This document shows, in pieces, positions 52,114 through 60,830 of a stretch of 64,000 bases of DNA (within the stretch, counting starts at the first letter, position 1; each line of letters opens with the position of its first letter). The DNA lies in the NCBI GenBank assembly GCA_965219165.1, contig CBDCMW010000002.1, positions 3,472,001-3,536,000 on the forward strand, given 5' to 3'. Source of the stretch: Aldehydirespirator sp965219165 (GTDB lineage: Bacteria; Actinomycetota; Acidimicrobiia; Acidimicrobiales; Aldehydirespiratoraceae). The notes under the pieces were generated by a model that saw only the letters and a program-made list of their open reading frames with translations, had not been told where the DNA came from and did not search any database. A program made the position numbers and the translations under genes.

Positions 52114-53475
52114 CTAGGCCCCCTGCGCCGGCTCGCCCGCTGGTCGAGAACTGCGGAGGATAGCGGCGCCGATGACGGCCGCTACCGTCGACGCGACCAG
52201 GATCCCCACCTTCGCCTGGTCGATGATGTCGTCGGCCGTGAAGGCCAGATTGGTGATGAACAGCGACACGGTGAAGCCGATGCCGGCCACGCCGCTCATG
52301 CCGAGCACCTTCGTCCATGTGGCGCCCCTCGGCAGGCTGCACACCCCGAGGCGGACGGCCAGCCAACTGAACGACGACACCCCCACGAGCTTGCCGACGA
52401 CGAGACCCGCCACGATGCCGATGGTCACGGGCGACCGCACCGCGTCGTCCAGGGCGTCGGCCGACAGCTCGACCCCGGCGTTGGCCAGGGCGAACACGGG
52501 GACGATCAGGAAACTCGTCCAGGGATGCAGCAGGTCCGCCAGCCGGTCGGCGACGGACACGCGCTCACGAGCCTCGAAGGATGCCCGCCGGGCCACTGGC
52601 GCGCTCACCTCGTCGCCCGGGAACCACCTGACCACCATGTCGTCGAAGCGGCCATCGCTCACCAGCGGCCGGGCCGGTGCCATGATGCCGAGGACGACCC
52701 CGGCGATGGTGGCGTGGACGCCTGACTCGAACACGGCCAACCACAGCACCACGCCGACGATGAGGTAGGCCGGGGTGTACCAGATCCGGCCCAGGCGCAT
52801 CAGCACCAGCAGCAGCACGCTCCCGGCCGCTATCAAGAGCCAGCCCAGCGAGAGGTCGTCGGTGTAGAAGAGCGCGATCACGACGATGGCGCCGATGTCG
52901 TCCACGATGGCCAGTGTGAGCAGGTAGATCTTGAGCGAGTTGGGGACGCGCCGTCCCAGCAGCGACACCACCCCGACGGCGAAGGCGATGTCGGTCGCCA
53001 TCGGAATCCCCCAGCCGGCTGAGCCCTCGCCGCCCGCGTTGAAGGCGGCGTAGATCGCCGCGGGAACCACCATGCCGCCCAGCGCGGCGATGGCCGGCAG
53101 CGCAGCGGCCGCGGGACGGCGAAGCTCGCCCACTACCAGCTCGCACTTGATCTCCAAGCCGACCACGAAGAAGAAGATCACCATCAGGGCGTCGTTGATC
53201 CAGGCTTCCAGCGGCTCGTCCAGCGCCAGCACGCCGCCCAGGTCCAGGCGGATGTGGCTGTGCAGCAATTCGTAGTACGAGTCCCGCCAGGGCGAGTTGG
53301 CCCAGACGAGCGCCACCACCGCGGCCACCAGCATCACCACGCCGCCCGCGGCCTCGATGCGGAAGAAGCGCAGCATGGGCCGGCCGATCCGCCGGGCCAG
53401 CCGCCGGTCGCTGCCGACCCACGTCAGCGGGGACGGTCCGGGGGCGTCCGAGTGGTCTCGCTGGTCTGATGCCAT
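52114..53475 (-). CDS. nhaA: Na+/H+ antiporter NhaA
   Basis: 453 residues, about twelve membrane helices. The sodium-binding Asp pair is in LTLAIVDDIGAIVVIALFYT, preceded by MATDIAFAVGVVSLLGRRVP; LNDALMVIFFFVVGLEIKCE-like sequence (INDALMVIFFFVVGLEIK) is the helix II signature. It expels Na+ in exchange for protons. An ~80-residue soluble stretch (PARPLVSDGRFDDMVVRW on) between helices is longer than in E. coli. It is monocistronic by spacing. Confidence 0.95.
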   Translation of the reverse strand: MASDQRDHSDAPGPSPLTWVGSDRRLARRIGRPMLRFFRIEAAGGVVMLVAAVVALVWANSPWRDSYYELLHSHIRLDLGGVLALDEPLEAWINDALMVIFFFVVGLEIKCELVVGELRRPAAAALPAIAALGGMVVPAAIYAAFNAGGEGSAGWGIPMATDIAFAVGVVSLLGRRVPNSLKIYLLTLAIVDDIGAIVVIALFYTDDLSLGWLLIAAGSVLLLVLMRLGRIWYTPAYLIVGVVLWLAVFESGVHATIAGVVLGIMAPARPLVSDGRFDDMVVRWFPGDEVSAPVARRASFEARERVSVADRLADLLHPWTSFLIVPVFALANAGVELSADALDDAVRSPVTIGIVAGLVVGKLVGVSSFSWLAVRLGVCSLPRGATWTKVLGMSGVAGIGFTVSLFITNLAFTADDIIDQAKVGILVASTVAAVIGAAILRSSRPAGEPAQGA

Positions 53476-53521
53476 CGTGGTGTGCAGGGCTAGGGATAGT
53501 CGAGTGCGAAGTTGTCGAGTG

Positions 53522-53944
53522 TTAGGGCGCGTTGAGGATAAGGGACACGACGGTGCCGTGCGGGCCTGATCGGAAGTAGGACTCGTCGGCGAGCGTCCTG
53601 ATGATGGAGATGCCCATCCCCGATTCCTGGCGCAGCCGGGCCGGGGACTCCGGCGGCGGCATCTCGGGCAGCGCCTCGGCGTCGAAGCCGGGACCCTCGT
53701 CGCGCACTGTTACCGACACTCCCCCGTCGGAGCATCGGCAGCACACCTTCACCGGACGGGTGCAGTCCGAGCGGATGTGGGCCTGTATCGCGTTGGTGGT
53801 CGCCTCCGACACCGCCACCCGGAGGTCGTCGATGCGAGACGGCTCGAGGCTCGATTCGAGCTCGGCCGCGGTGGCCACCACCAGCCGGACGAGAGACACG
53901 TAGTCGGCCCGTGCCGGGATCTCGATCTCGATGTTGTCGCTCAC
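53522..53944 (-). CDS. Anti-sigma regulatory kinase (GHKL ATPase)
   Basis: 140 residues from GTG 53944, overlapping the STAS stop (GTGA). GHKL motifs are IDDLRVAVSEATTNAIQAHI (N-box with Glu and Asn), VTVRDEGPGFDAEALPE (G1), and SGMGISIIRTLADESYF (G2). It is an RsbW/SpoIIAB-like protein that would bind a sigma factor and phosphorylate the adjacent STAS protein. No sigma gene is adjacent, so the target is elsewhere. Confidence 0.88.
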   Translation of the reverse strand: MSDNIEIEIPARADYVSLVRLVVATAAELESSLEPSRIDDLRVAVSEATTNAIQAHIRSDCTRPVKVCCRCSDGGVSVTVRDEGPGFDAEALPEMPPPESPARLRQESGMGISIIRTLADESYFRSGPHGTVVSLILNAP

Positions 53945-54321
53945 GGACGTCTCGGGGTTGAGGCCGCAGCATCCGAGCCCGCGACGGACGCCCCTGCCAC
54001 ACTGCCCATCGAGTCGTGCAGCGCCAGGATCCGGTCGAGGTCGCAGATCTCGAACACCCTGCGGATGCGCGGCGACGGGCACACGAGGGCCAGATCGCCG
54101 CCTCGTTGGCGCAGTCGCTTGAGCGCGCCGACCACCGCCCCTATGCCGAACGAGTCGACGAAGTCCAGGTCCGACAGGTCGAGGGCCAGCAGGCGGGAAC
54201 CGTCGGCCACTGCGGTGACGACCGCTTGGCGGAGGTCGGGGGCACCGACGACGTCGAGGTCGCCGCCGACGCTGAGAACGGTCCACGGCGGCTGCTCGAA
54301 GCGCCGAATCGTGACGGACAC
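53941..54321 (-). CDS. STAS anti-anti-sigma factor
   Basis: 126 residues. VLSVGGDLDVVGAPDLRQAV and LALDLSDLDFVDSFGIGAVV form the STAS core; the Ser in DFVDSFGIG is the predicted phosphorylation site. A ~20-residue Ala/Ser tail (VAGASVAGSDAAASTPRRP) is extra. It pairs with the coupled kinase gene in a partner-switching module. Confidence 0.9.
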   Translation of the reverse strand: MSVTIRRFEQPPWTVLSVGGDLDVVGAPDLRQAVVTAVADGSRLLALDLSDLDFVDSFGIGAVVGALKRLRQRGGDLALVCPSPRIRRVFEICDLDRILALHDSMGSVAGASVAGSDAAASTPRRP

Positions 54322-54442
54322 AGACCAAGACGGTACCGCCTGGCTGAATCGACTTGACGCTTCTGGGCCTCAGTGAGAGCCCGCCGATGGCGCACCGGTC
54401 GAATCGCGTGTTCAGGACGCATCGCTGACGCGGGCGCAGCGC

Positions 54443-54838
54443 TCACTCGAGCCGCATCGTGGCGCGGGCCTCGAACACTGCGTCACCCACCAGCGGTCCC
54501 ACCACCGGAACGTCGGTGGGCTCCATGTAGCGCAACTCCACCGTCGCCCTGCCGTTGGCTCGACGCACCCGCACCTGCAGGCGCTGCGGATCCAGGTCGG
54601 CCGCGGCGACCGCGGCCCAGCGGACCTCACCGTCGCTGGCGCCCACCGCGGCGGAGCGCACCGCCTCCCGGGCCGCGTGCGTGACCAGCACCCGGGCCCG
54701 AACGAGCAGGCCCACCTGGACGACGGTCAGCAGCATGAGCGCGAAGAACGGCATCACCAGCGCGAACTCCACCGTCGCCTGCCCCGATTGACGAGACAGC
54801 CTCCGATGGCCATGCGACCGGCGCCTGACAAGTGTCAC
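54443..54838 (-). CDS. TadE-like pilus protein (second tad locus)
   Basis: 131 residues from GTG 54838. SRQSGQATVEFALVMPFFAL is the TadE prepilin-like motif (G-QATVEFAL), followed by a membrane helix and a beta-rich periplasmic domain (LQVRVRRANGRATVELRYME). In frame upstream, ATG 54907 would add 23 repeat-derived residues. It is the last gene of the second tad operon, coupled to flp through a 34-35 bp repeat array. Confidence 0.85.
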   Translation of the reverse strand: MTLVRRRSHGHRRLSRQSGQATVEFALVMPFFALMLLTVVQVGLLVRARVLVTHAAREAVRSAAVGASDGEVRWAAVAAADLDPQRLQVRVRRANGRATVELRYMEPTDVPVVGPLVGDAVFEARATMRLE

Positions 54839-54943
54839 TGCACCATGGACGACCGGCGCCTGACAAGTGTCACTGACCATGGACGACCGGCGCCTGACAA
54901 GTGTCATGCACCATGGACGACCGGCGCCTGACAAGTGTCACTT
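54836..54943 (-). repeat. 34-35 bp tandem repeat, four start-codon units, between flp and tadE
   Basis: Units start at 54941 (GTG, overlapping flp TGA), 54907 (ATG), 54873 (GTG) and 54838 (GTG, tadE), each opening TGACACTTGTCAGGCGCCGG. The 54873 unit encodes VTLVRRRSSMVQ whose TGA overlaps GTG 54838. The 54941 frame ends in a TGA overlapping GTG 54873. Confidence 0.93.
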
Positions 54944-55180
54944 GACCATGCCGGCGACGGTGTCCACCATCTTGTCGAGCAGCCACGCGATCTTGCCCGA
55001 GCCGGTCGCCCAGGCCACTAGCAACACGGCCACCGTGGCGGCGCCCACGAGGACCAGCGCGTACTCGGCGGTGGTCTGGCCGCGGTCATCGAGCCGTCGA
55101 AGACTGGCGCGCCCTCGGGCGAGACGGCGGCCCGTGAGGCAACAAAGCGTCAGCAGCGCAGTGCAGATGCGCAGGAACAT
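54938..55180 (-). CDS. Flp pilin-like protein (DUF4244-type)
   Basis: 80 residues. A basic leader (RRLARGRASLRRLDDRG) precedes QTTAEYALVLVGAATVAVLL, the Flp/prepilin signature with processing before Q-T-T-A-E-Y. A short polar end (KIAWLLDKMVDTVAGMVK) follows the helix. It is the probable major pilin of locus 2. The ribosome site AAAGGAGC precedes ATG 55180. Confidence 0.88.
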   Translation of the reverse strand: MFLRICTALLTLCCLTGRRLARGRASLRRLDDRGQTTAEYALVLVGAATVAVLLVAWATGSGKIAWLLDKMVDTVAGMVK

Positions 55181-55258
55181 GGTCGCTCCTTTCGGTCATG
55201 CGGGGTGGTCATGGGCGGGCGGTCACTTCCTGGTCATGCGGGTTTCCCAGTCGGGCGA

Positions 55259-56035
55259 TCACGACGGGAAGCCCAGATCGGAGACGGCCCCCACGAGCAG
55301 CGGGACGACGGTCAGCAGGCAGAAGGCAGGCAGCACGCAGAACACCAGCGGGAACAGCATCAGCACCGGCACTCTCCGGGCCGCCTCCTCAGCCCGCACC
55401 CGGCGCCGCCGGTGAGCCTCGTCCGCGGCCCGTTGCAGGGCCGGCTGAAGCGGTGCTCCGTCGATCTCGGCCGCAGTGACGGCATGCACGACCGACGAGA
55501 CGCTGGGACCCAGACTGCTCCGCAGCCTCCGCACCGAGTCGATGAAGGGCTCCCCGGCCGCGGTGCGCCTCACCACTCCCGAGAGCTCGGAGCGGAACGG
55601 CTCGGCGACGCGGGGACAGATGTCCGACAAGGCCGACACCGTGGGCCTCCCGGCCCCGACCACCAGACCGAGCAGGTCGATCACCTCGGGCAGGTTGCGC
55701 TCGACCTCCAGCACCCGCTGGCGTCGCCGGGACCGTCGCCTGGCTGCGACCGCGGCCACGACCGCCAACAGCGACAGCAGACCCCCCACCGGGCCCAACG
55801 CCACCGCGGCAGCCGCAGCGGTGAGAGCCGCCGCCCCGACCAGCGCCTCGTCCTCGGACTCGACCGCGCCCCGCGACAGCCGTCGGCCCAGTACGACCAG
55901 CGCGCCGCTGCGGTCGCGGTCGAGCCGGGCGGTGCCCCGGAGCCGCCGACGAGCGGCGCGGCTTGCGGTGGCCGTGGCGTCGAGAGCAGCCAGCACCAGC
56001 AGCACGGCGGCCAGCGCGGCACCGATCACGCCCAT
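55259..56035 (-). CDS. TadC-like pilus platform protein
   Basis: 258 residues from ATG 56035, overlapping the tadB end. N-terminal helices, then a GspF/TadC core (LPEVIDLLGLVVGAGRPTVS, then PRVAEPFRSELSGVVRRTAAG and SVSSVVHAVTAAEIDGAPL), and two C-terminal helices (VLMLFPLVFCVLPAFCLLTV). The usual partner of TadB in the inner membrane. Confidence 0.85.
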   Translation of the reverse strand: MGVIGAALAAVLLVLAALDATATASRAARRRLRGTARLDRDRSGALVVLGRRLSRGAVESEDEALVGAAALTAAAAAVALGPVGGLLSLLAVVAAVAARRRSRRRQRVLEVERNLPEVIDLLGLVVGAGRPTVSALSDICPRVAEPFRSELSGVVRRTAAGEPFIDSVRRLRSSLGPSVSSVVHAVTAAEIDGAPLQPALQRAADEAHRRRRVRAEEAARRVPVLMLFPLVFCVLPAFCLLTVVPLLVGAVSDLGFPS

Positions 56036-56709
56036 CGGACTACCCCCCGGCAGAGCCGTGCCATCCACCAGAGGCCCAGACCCTCCAACACCAGTCCGAG
56101 CATCAGCGACAGCAGCCCGATGGGCGTGGACAGCAGCGCGCTCAGAGCATCCCGGTCGACAACCGTGACGACGATCGCGAAGCCGGCCGGAGCCGCGGCC
56201 ACGACCATCCCAGAGGCGCGGGTCTGAGAGGTCAGGGCCCGGATCTCCTCGCCGAGGGCCTGCCTCTGACGCAGCGACGCGGCCGCAGCGTCGAGGCTGG
56301 CGGCCATGGCGGCACCGGATCTGTGTCCCAGCACCAGCAGGGCCGCAGCCGTCTGGCGGTCGGGTGCGCGTGCGATCCAGCCGTCGAGAGCCTCTGAGAG
56401 GCTCAGACCCCCGCGCACTCTGCTCACTACCGGGCGAAGGCCGGTCTCGGGAAGCTCCGTCGCCACCCCGTCGAGCGCGGTGAGCACCGAAGCGCCCGAC
56501 CGAAGCGCCCGGGCCGTCAACTCGAGCGCCTGCGGTATCGCATCATCCTGCCCGGACCGCCTTCCCCACCGCCGTGCCACGTCCAGGAGCCGCGACGGGC
56601 CCGCGCCCCGCGATCGCACACGACCCGGTGCGCGGCCCCGAGGCCCGGCCGGCAACAGGTCCGGCGCCAGCGCCACGAACAGCAGCCCGGCCGCCAGCAC
56701 CGCGATCAT
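56026..56709 (-). CDS. TadB-like pilus platform protein
   Basis: 227 residues from ATG 56709. One N-terminal helix (IAVLAAGLLFVALAPDLL), a helical core (IPQALELTARALRSGASVLT, LSLSEALDGWIARAPDRQTA, LVLGHRSGAAMAASLDAAAA), and two C-terminal helices around FAIVVTVVDRDALSALLS. It matches TadB order between tadA and tadC. A longer upstream frame to 56808 is Arg-rich and not preferred. Confidence 0.83.
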   Translation of the reverse strand: MIAVLAAGLLFVALAPDLLPAGPRGRAPGRVRSRGAGPSRLLDVARRWGRRSGQDDAIPQALELTARALRSGASVLTALDGVATELPETGLRPVVSRVRGGLSLSEALDGWIARAPDRQTAAALLVLGHRSGAAMAASLDAAAASLRQRQALGEEIRALTSQTRASGMVVAAAPAGFAIVVTVVDRDALSALLSTPIGLLSLMLGLVLEGLGLWWMARLCRGVVRWA

Positions 56710-56836
56710 GGCTCGGCTACCAAGAGGCTCCGCGGGTAGGTGACAACGCCTCGCGGTGAAGCAGGTTGCCCGCTCTCGTTCGCTGCGCTCACGGGCCGCT
56801 CGGGCCACGGCCTCGCTCGGCGCCTTGCGAACATCC

Positions 56837-58085
56837 TCATGAACTGCTGCCTATGCGCTCGGCCTCTAAGCGAGCGGCCCGGGTGACGGGAGCGCGCACC
56901 TCAGCGTCGTCGGCCAGCACGCGCACCTGATCGTGCCCGGCCACTTCGGCCACCTCGGCGAGCCGCCGCCGTGCCGCGGGCTCGCCCCAGATGCACTACG
57001 GCGTCGATCGCGGCGGTGACATGGTCCCGGACTGCTTCCACACCCAGACGCTCGTCGGCCGCCGCGGCCAGCGCGGCCAGCCGGCGCAGCGCATCGACCG
57101 GACCGTTGGCGTGCACCGTGGAAAGACACCCGGCATGGCCCGTGTTGAGGGCGTGCAGCAGGTCGAGCGCCTCCGGGCCGCGCACCTCTCCGACCACCAG
57201 CCGGTCGGGGCGCATTCGCAGCGCGTTGCGCACAAGGTCTCGGATCGTCACCGCCCCACCGCCCTCGCGCGACTCGGGCCTGGCCTCCAGCCGCACCACG
57301 TGAGGGTGCTCCAGCTGCAACTCGGCGGCGTCCTCGATGGTGATCACCCGCTGCTGGGGGCTGACCCGGCCGGCCAAGGCATTGAGAAGGGTGGTCTTGC
57401 CCGCCCCCGTGCCGCCGCTCACGACGAGGTTGGCGCCCCGGTCCACCAGTTCCTCGAGCAGGTCCACCACGGGCTCCGCGGCGAACATCTCCAGAGCCAC
57501 GTCGGGAACCACGAAGCGGCGGATGGTCACATATGGGCCGTCGACCGCCACTGGAGGGACGGCCACATGGACGCGGGATCCGTCGGGCAGGCGGCCGTCC
57601 ACGCAGGGAGTGAGCTGATCGACCCGCCGCCCCAACGGGGACACGATCCTCTCGATGACCAAGTCGACCGCGGCCCGGTCCAGCGAGACCCCGCTCCGGC
57701 TCACGGTGCCGCCCCGCTCGATCCACACCGGCCCCGGCCCGTTGATCATCACTTCGCTCACCGAGGCATCGGCGAGCAGCGGCTCCAGGGGTCCCAGGCC
57801 GTGCACCCGGGCCGCGACCCGGGCCACCACGTCGTCGACCACGTCGGTCGGGGTGAGCGGGGCCAGGGCGCGGACGATGCCAGCGATGTCCACCGTCGGC
57901 ATCGGGCCCTCCGTCATCGTGTCGATCACCCGGCGATGCACGGCCTCGACGAGCTCGGCGGAACCGTTGGTGCCGGCAGCGTGAACCGCGCCGACCCGGC
58001 GGTCGGCCGCACCGGCCCCACCGAGCGCTCCAGGAACTCCGCGGCGTGCAGCCGGTCCTCGAAGCGCCGTCGCGCGGCTGGTCAT
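56837..58085 (-). CDS. TadA/CpaF-type ATPase, frameshift near C-terminus
   Basis: ATG 58085 overlaps the cpaE stop. Motifs are INGPGPVWIERGG, VSGGTGAGKTTLLNALAGRV (Walker A), VITIEDAAELQLEHPHVVRL (Asp box), LVVGEVRGPEALDLLHALNT (Walker B) and CLSTVHANGPVDALRRLAAL (His box). At about 56986 a GGGG run shifts the frame. The family C-terminus (GEPAARRRLAEVAEVAGHDQ, then LEAERIGSSS) lies in the adjacent frame ending at 56837; the uninterrupted frame instead ends at 56901. The first ~45 residues also look compositionally odd. A single-base homopolymer error is likely. Confidence 0.88.
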
Positions 58086-58786
58086 ACCGGCAGCTCGAAG
58101 CGCCGCAAGGGCGGCGGGAGCATGCTCACGATCGTGCCCGCGTCGACGGACCGGGCCACGCGAGGATCCCACGCCACTCGCTCCACGCTGGAGGCACCCA
58201 CAGCGGCGGCCACATCGCGCACCCGCAGCGCCCGCCCCGGCTCCTCCACCAGGACTACCCGGTCATACGGACCGGACACACGCTGGGCGCGGGTCAAGGC
58301 GAGATAGCAGGACCGCAGCACGCACACCGGCCGGTGCGGGGCGGCGAGTTCCGTCCGCAGCTCGAAGGGGTCCAGCCCGGCGTCCACCACCACCGGACCG
58401 CTGCGGGCCAGCACTTCGAGGGCGAGCAGGAGCCTGCGCCGCTGGTCATCGGACGGCGGCTGGTGGCCAGGATCCGGTCCGGGGTCGAGGACCGGCCGGG
58501 TGCCCTGGCGGAGCAGTCTCAGACCCGGAGCCACATCCTCCAGCAGTCGGCCGATGGCGTCGGCCGCGACGCCGTCGCCCGCGGCCACCCAGTCGCCGAT
58601 GCCGGGCTCCGAGGGCATGGCGCCGGCGATCATGCCCAGGAGCGCCGGCTGGTCGCCCGTGAGGTCCACCAGGGTGGTGTCGTGGTCTTCGGAGGCGAGG
58701 CGGATGGCGGTGGCCGCAGCCACCACTGACGTGCCGACCCCGCCCTTGACGGACCAGTACCAGGTGATCACAGGCTCCTCCCGCAC
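58082..58786 (-). CDS. CpaE-like ParA/MinD family protein
   Basis: 234 residues. WYWSVKGGVGTSVVAAATAI is a deviant Walker A (KGGVGTS, as in CpaE/Ssd proteins), then TLVDLTGDQPALLGMI (Walker A') and GPVVVDAGLDPFELRTELAA (Walker B). It localises or regulates the Tad machinery. First gene of the second tad operon. Confidence 0.82.
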   Translation of the reverse strand: MREEPVITWYWSVKGGVGTSVVAAATAIRLASEDHDTTLVDLTGDQPALLGMIAGAMPSEPGIGDWVAAGDGVAADAIGRLLEDVAPGLRLLRQGTRPVLDPGPDPGHQPPSDDQRRRLLLALEVLARSGPVVVDAGLDPFELRTELAAPHRPVCVLRSCYLALTRAQRVSGPYDRVVLVEEPGRALRVRDVAAAVGASSVERVAWDPRVARSVDAGTIVSMLPPPLRRFELPV

Positions 58787-58919
58787 GTCGTCGTTCCGTG
58801 ACGGCGGGACTCGGAGCGCTAGAGAGCGGCAACGCTGTTGCGGCCGGCCCGGCGTCCAGCGAACCGGACCAGCGACCGCACTCTACAAGATCTCTATGAT
58901 ATTCCAACCCGGTTGATGA

Positions 58920-59900
58920 TTATTCGATAATTCCCATGATCTCAGCGCCCGTGTGCAGAAGCTTGTCGGCCAGATCATCGTCGAGCAGGGGCACGACGAA
59001 CGACTCGATCCCGTGCTCGGCGGCGAGGCTGTGCAGTTCCTGGCTGCACTCGCTGGAGGTGCCGACGATCACGAAGGGCAGCACCCACTCGTCGCGCACA
59101 TGCTCGGCTGCCGCCTCCAGGCCGTCGGCCAGGGCGGCCCGGATCCGGGCTGCGTCGGCGTCTGAGAGCCCGATGGACGCCTGTACCTCCGGCGGCGAGT
59201 CGACCAGCCGGTAGGTGAGGTGCCGCTTGGTGACGGCCATCGTGTCGTCGTCGGTCACAAGCATCGTGGAGTAGGCGATGCGGGGCTCGTTGCCCGCGGC
59301 CCGGCCCGCCCCGCGGATCCGCTCCACCACGGGACCCAGGTGCGGTTTGTGCAGGAAGTCCAGGAACACCCCGTCGCAGGCGGCTCCGCCCAGCTCCAGC
59401 ATCCTCGGCCCCCGCCCGGCCAGCCAGATCTCGGTACCGGACCGGGCGTGGGGCAGCGACGCCTCGCGCAGCCGCACATGGGTGCCGTCGGCGCTGACCG
59501 TCTCACCAGCGAAGAGCCGCCGGCAGGCGTCGATGGTCTCGCGCACTGCGGTCAAGGGCCGGTCGCGCGCGATGCTGAGCGGGTCGAGCGTGAGGCTGCC
59601 CCCGGCCCCGACGCCGAGGAAGGCCCGGCCATCCGACACCTCGTCGAGCGCGGCGATGGCTCCCGCGGTGGCGCCGGCGTGTCGGGTGTAGGGGTTGGTT
59701 ATGCCCGGACCGATCTCCAGCGACGCCGTGGCCAGGGCGATCGAGGTCATCGTGACGTACACGTCGCGGGCCGCGAGCCCCTCGTCGTACACCCAGCAGC
59801 GTTCGTAGCCCAAGGTCTCGGCGAGCCGGGCGAGCTCCACGGTCCGCTCGATGGACCCGTGGGGCATCACGTTGAGCGCAGGCTGCACCACGGATCTCAC
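58920..59900 (-). CDS. LLM-class (F420-type) oxidoreductase 2
   Basis: 326 residues from GTG 59900, overlapping the YqeB-like stop (GTGA). Signatures are NVMPHGSIERTVELARLAET, RCWVYDEGLAARDVYVTMTS, IGPGITNPYTRHAGATAGAI, LGVGAGGSLTLDPLSIARD and EIWLAGRGPRMLELGGAACD. It is a paralogue of 30421-31428. Its coupling to a molybdenum-hydroxylase maturation gene hints at a shared purine or heterocycle pathway; the substrate is unknown. Confidence 0.82.
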   Translation of the reverse strand: MRSVVQPALNVMPHGSIERTVELARLAETLGYERCWVYDEGLAARDVYVTMTSIALATASLEIGPGITNPYTRHAGATAGAIAALDEVSDGRAFLGVGAGGSLTLDPLSIARDRPLTAVRETIDACRRLFAGETVSADGTHVRLREASLPHARSGTEIWLAGRGPRMLELGGAACDGVFLDFLHKPHLGPVVERIRGAGRAAGNEPRIAYSTMLVTDDDTMAVTKRHLTYRLVDSPPEVQASIGLSDADAARIRAALADGLEAAAEHVRDEWVLPFVIVGTSSECSQELHSLAAEHGIESFVVPLLDDDLADKLLHTGAEIMGIIE

Positions 59901-60757
59901 CCTATTGTCCGAGCGCGGCGGGCCAGCACAGCGTCGAGCACTCCCTTGCCCACCGCCAGGGCCTTGTCGGAGATCTGCCAGCACGCCGCCGGATCGCCGC
60001 GGGGATCGACGTCGCCAATCTTGAGTCCGGCCGGCACCGCTGCGCCCGGCCGGATGGCGCCCCGCACCACGCCGTCGAACGGCGCACGCACCGTCACTCC
60101 GCCCACCTCGCCCAGCTGCTGACCGTCGGTGACCACATCTCCGACGGCGACGCGCCACTCGACCCTCCCGGCGGCTGGCGCCCTGACGACCCGGTCGGCC
60201 GATCGACCCCCGAGCTCGGCGGGCGTGCCCGTATCGGGCTGGGCCCGTCCCGACCAGATCGCTCGGCCCAGGTTCGGACCCCGCATGGTCTCGACCACCG
60301 CGTCGCAGTCCGCCCCCGCGGTGAACCCGGGGCCGAGGGCCACGACCGTCTCAGCGTCGTCGATGGAAGTGTCGATGTTGCGCTTGGCCATCCGGGCGTC
60401 CACCACCACATCGGGCCGGACGGGGTCCAGCGTCCCCAGCTCCGGTGCCACCAGCACCGCCACATCGCCCCGTCTCGTAGCCGCCAGAGCCTCCTGGGGC
60501 GATTCGACCAGCACGCCCCTCATGCCCTGCACGCTGATCACACCATCGATCACCGCGGTGGATAACGCCACCGTTCGGCGCACCGTCAGCGGTTCGGGCA
60601 GCTCCAGCAAGACCACCGGCCAGCCGAGCCGGGTGAGCCGCCAGGCCACGCCTGTAGCCAGGTCGCCCCCGCCCCTCAGCACGCACAGCGGTCCCGTGCC
60701 GACGCTGACACGCTCCGCTACGGGATCCGCGCCCGGCAGCCGCTCCTGGTCGCTCAA
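59897..60757 (-). CDS. yqeB: YqeB-like selenium-dependent molybdenum hydroxylase system protein
   Basis: 286 residues. LCVLRGGGDLATGVAWRLTR, VVLLELPEPLTVRRTVALST and AKRNIDTSIDDAETVVALGP with GFTAGADCDAVVETMRGPNL match the EF2563/YqeB family, proposed to act in maturation of molybdenum hydroxylases. A C-terminal barrel-like region (VRAPAAGRVEWRVAVGDVVT) resembles biotinyl-type folds. It is clustered with XdhC, an SsnA-like enzyme and an Xdh subunit. Confidence 0.8.
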   Translation of the reverse strand: MSDQERLPGADPVAERVSVGTGPLCVLRGGGDLATGVAWRLTRLGWPVVLLELPEPLTVRRTVALSTAVIDGVISVQGMRGVLVESPQEALAATRRGDVAVLVAPELGTLDPVRPDVVVDARMAKRNIDTSIDDAETVVALGPGFTAGADCDAVVETMRGPNLGRAIWSGRAQPDTGTPAELGGRSADRVVRAPAAGRVEWRVAVGDVVTDGQQLGEVGGVTVRAPFDGVVRGAIRPGAAVPAGLKIGDVDPRGDPAACWQISDKALAVGKGVLDAVLARRARTIG

Positions 60758-60830
60758 CCGCAGCGGCGCGGTCTCCTGCTGGTCGGCGAGCTCTTCCTTG
60801 CCCGACCGGCCGCGCTTGGATCCTGAGGCT

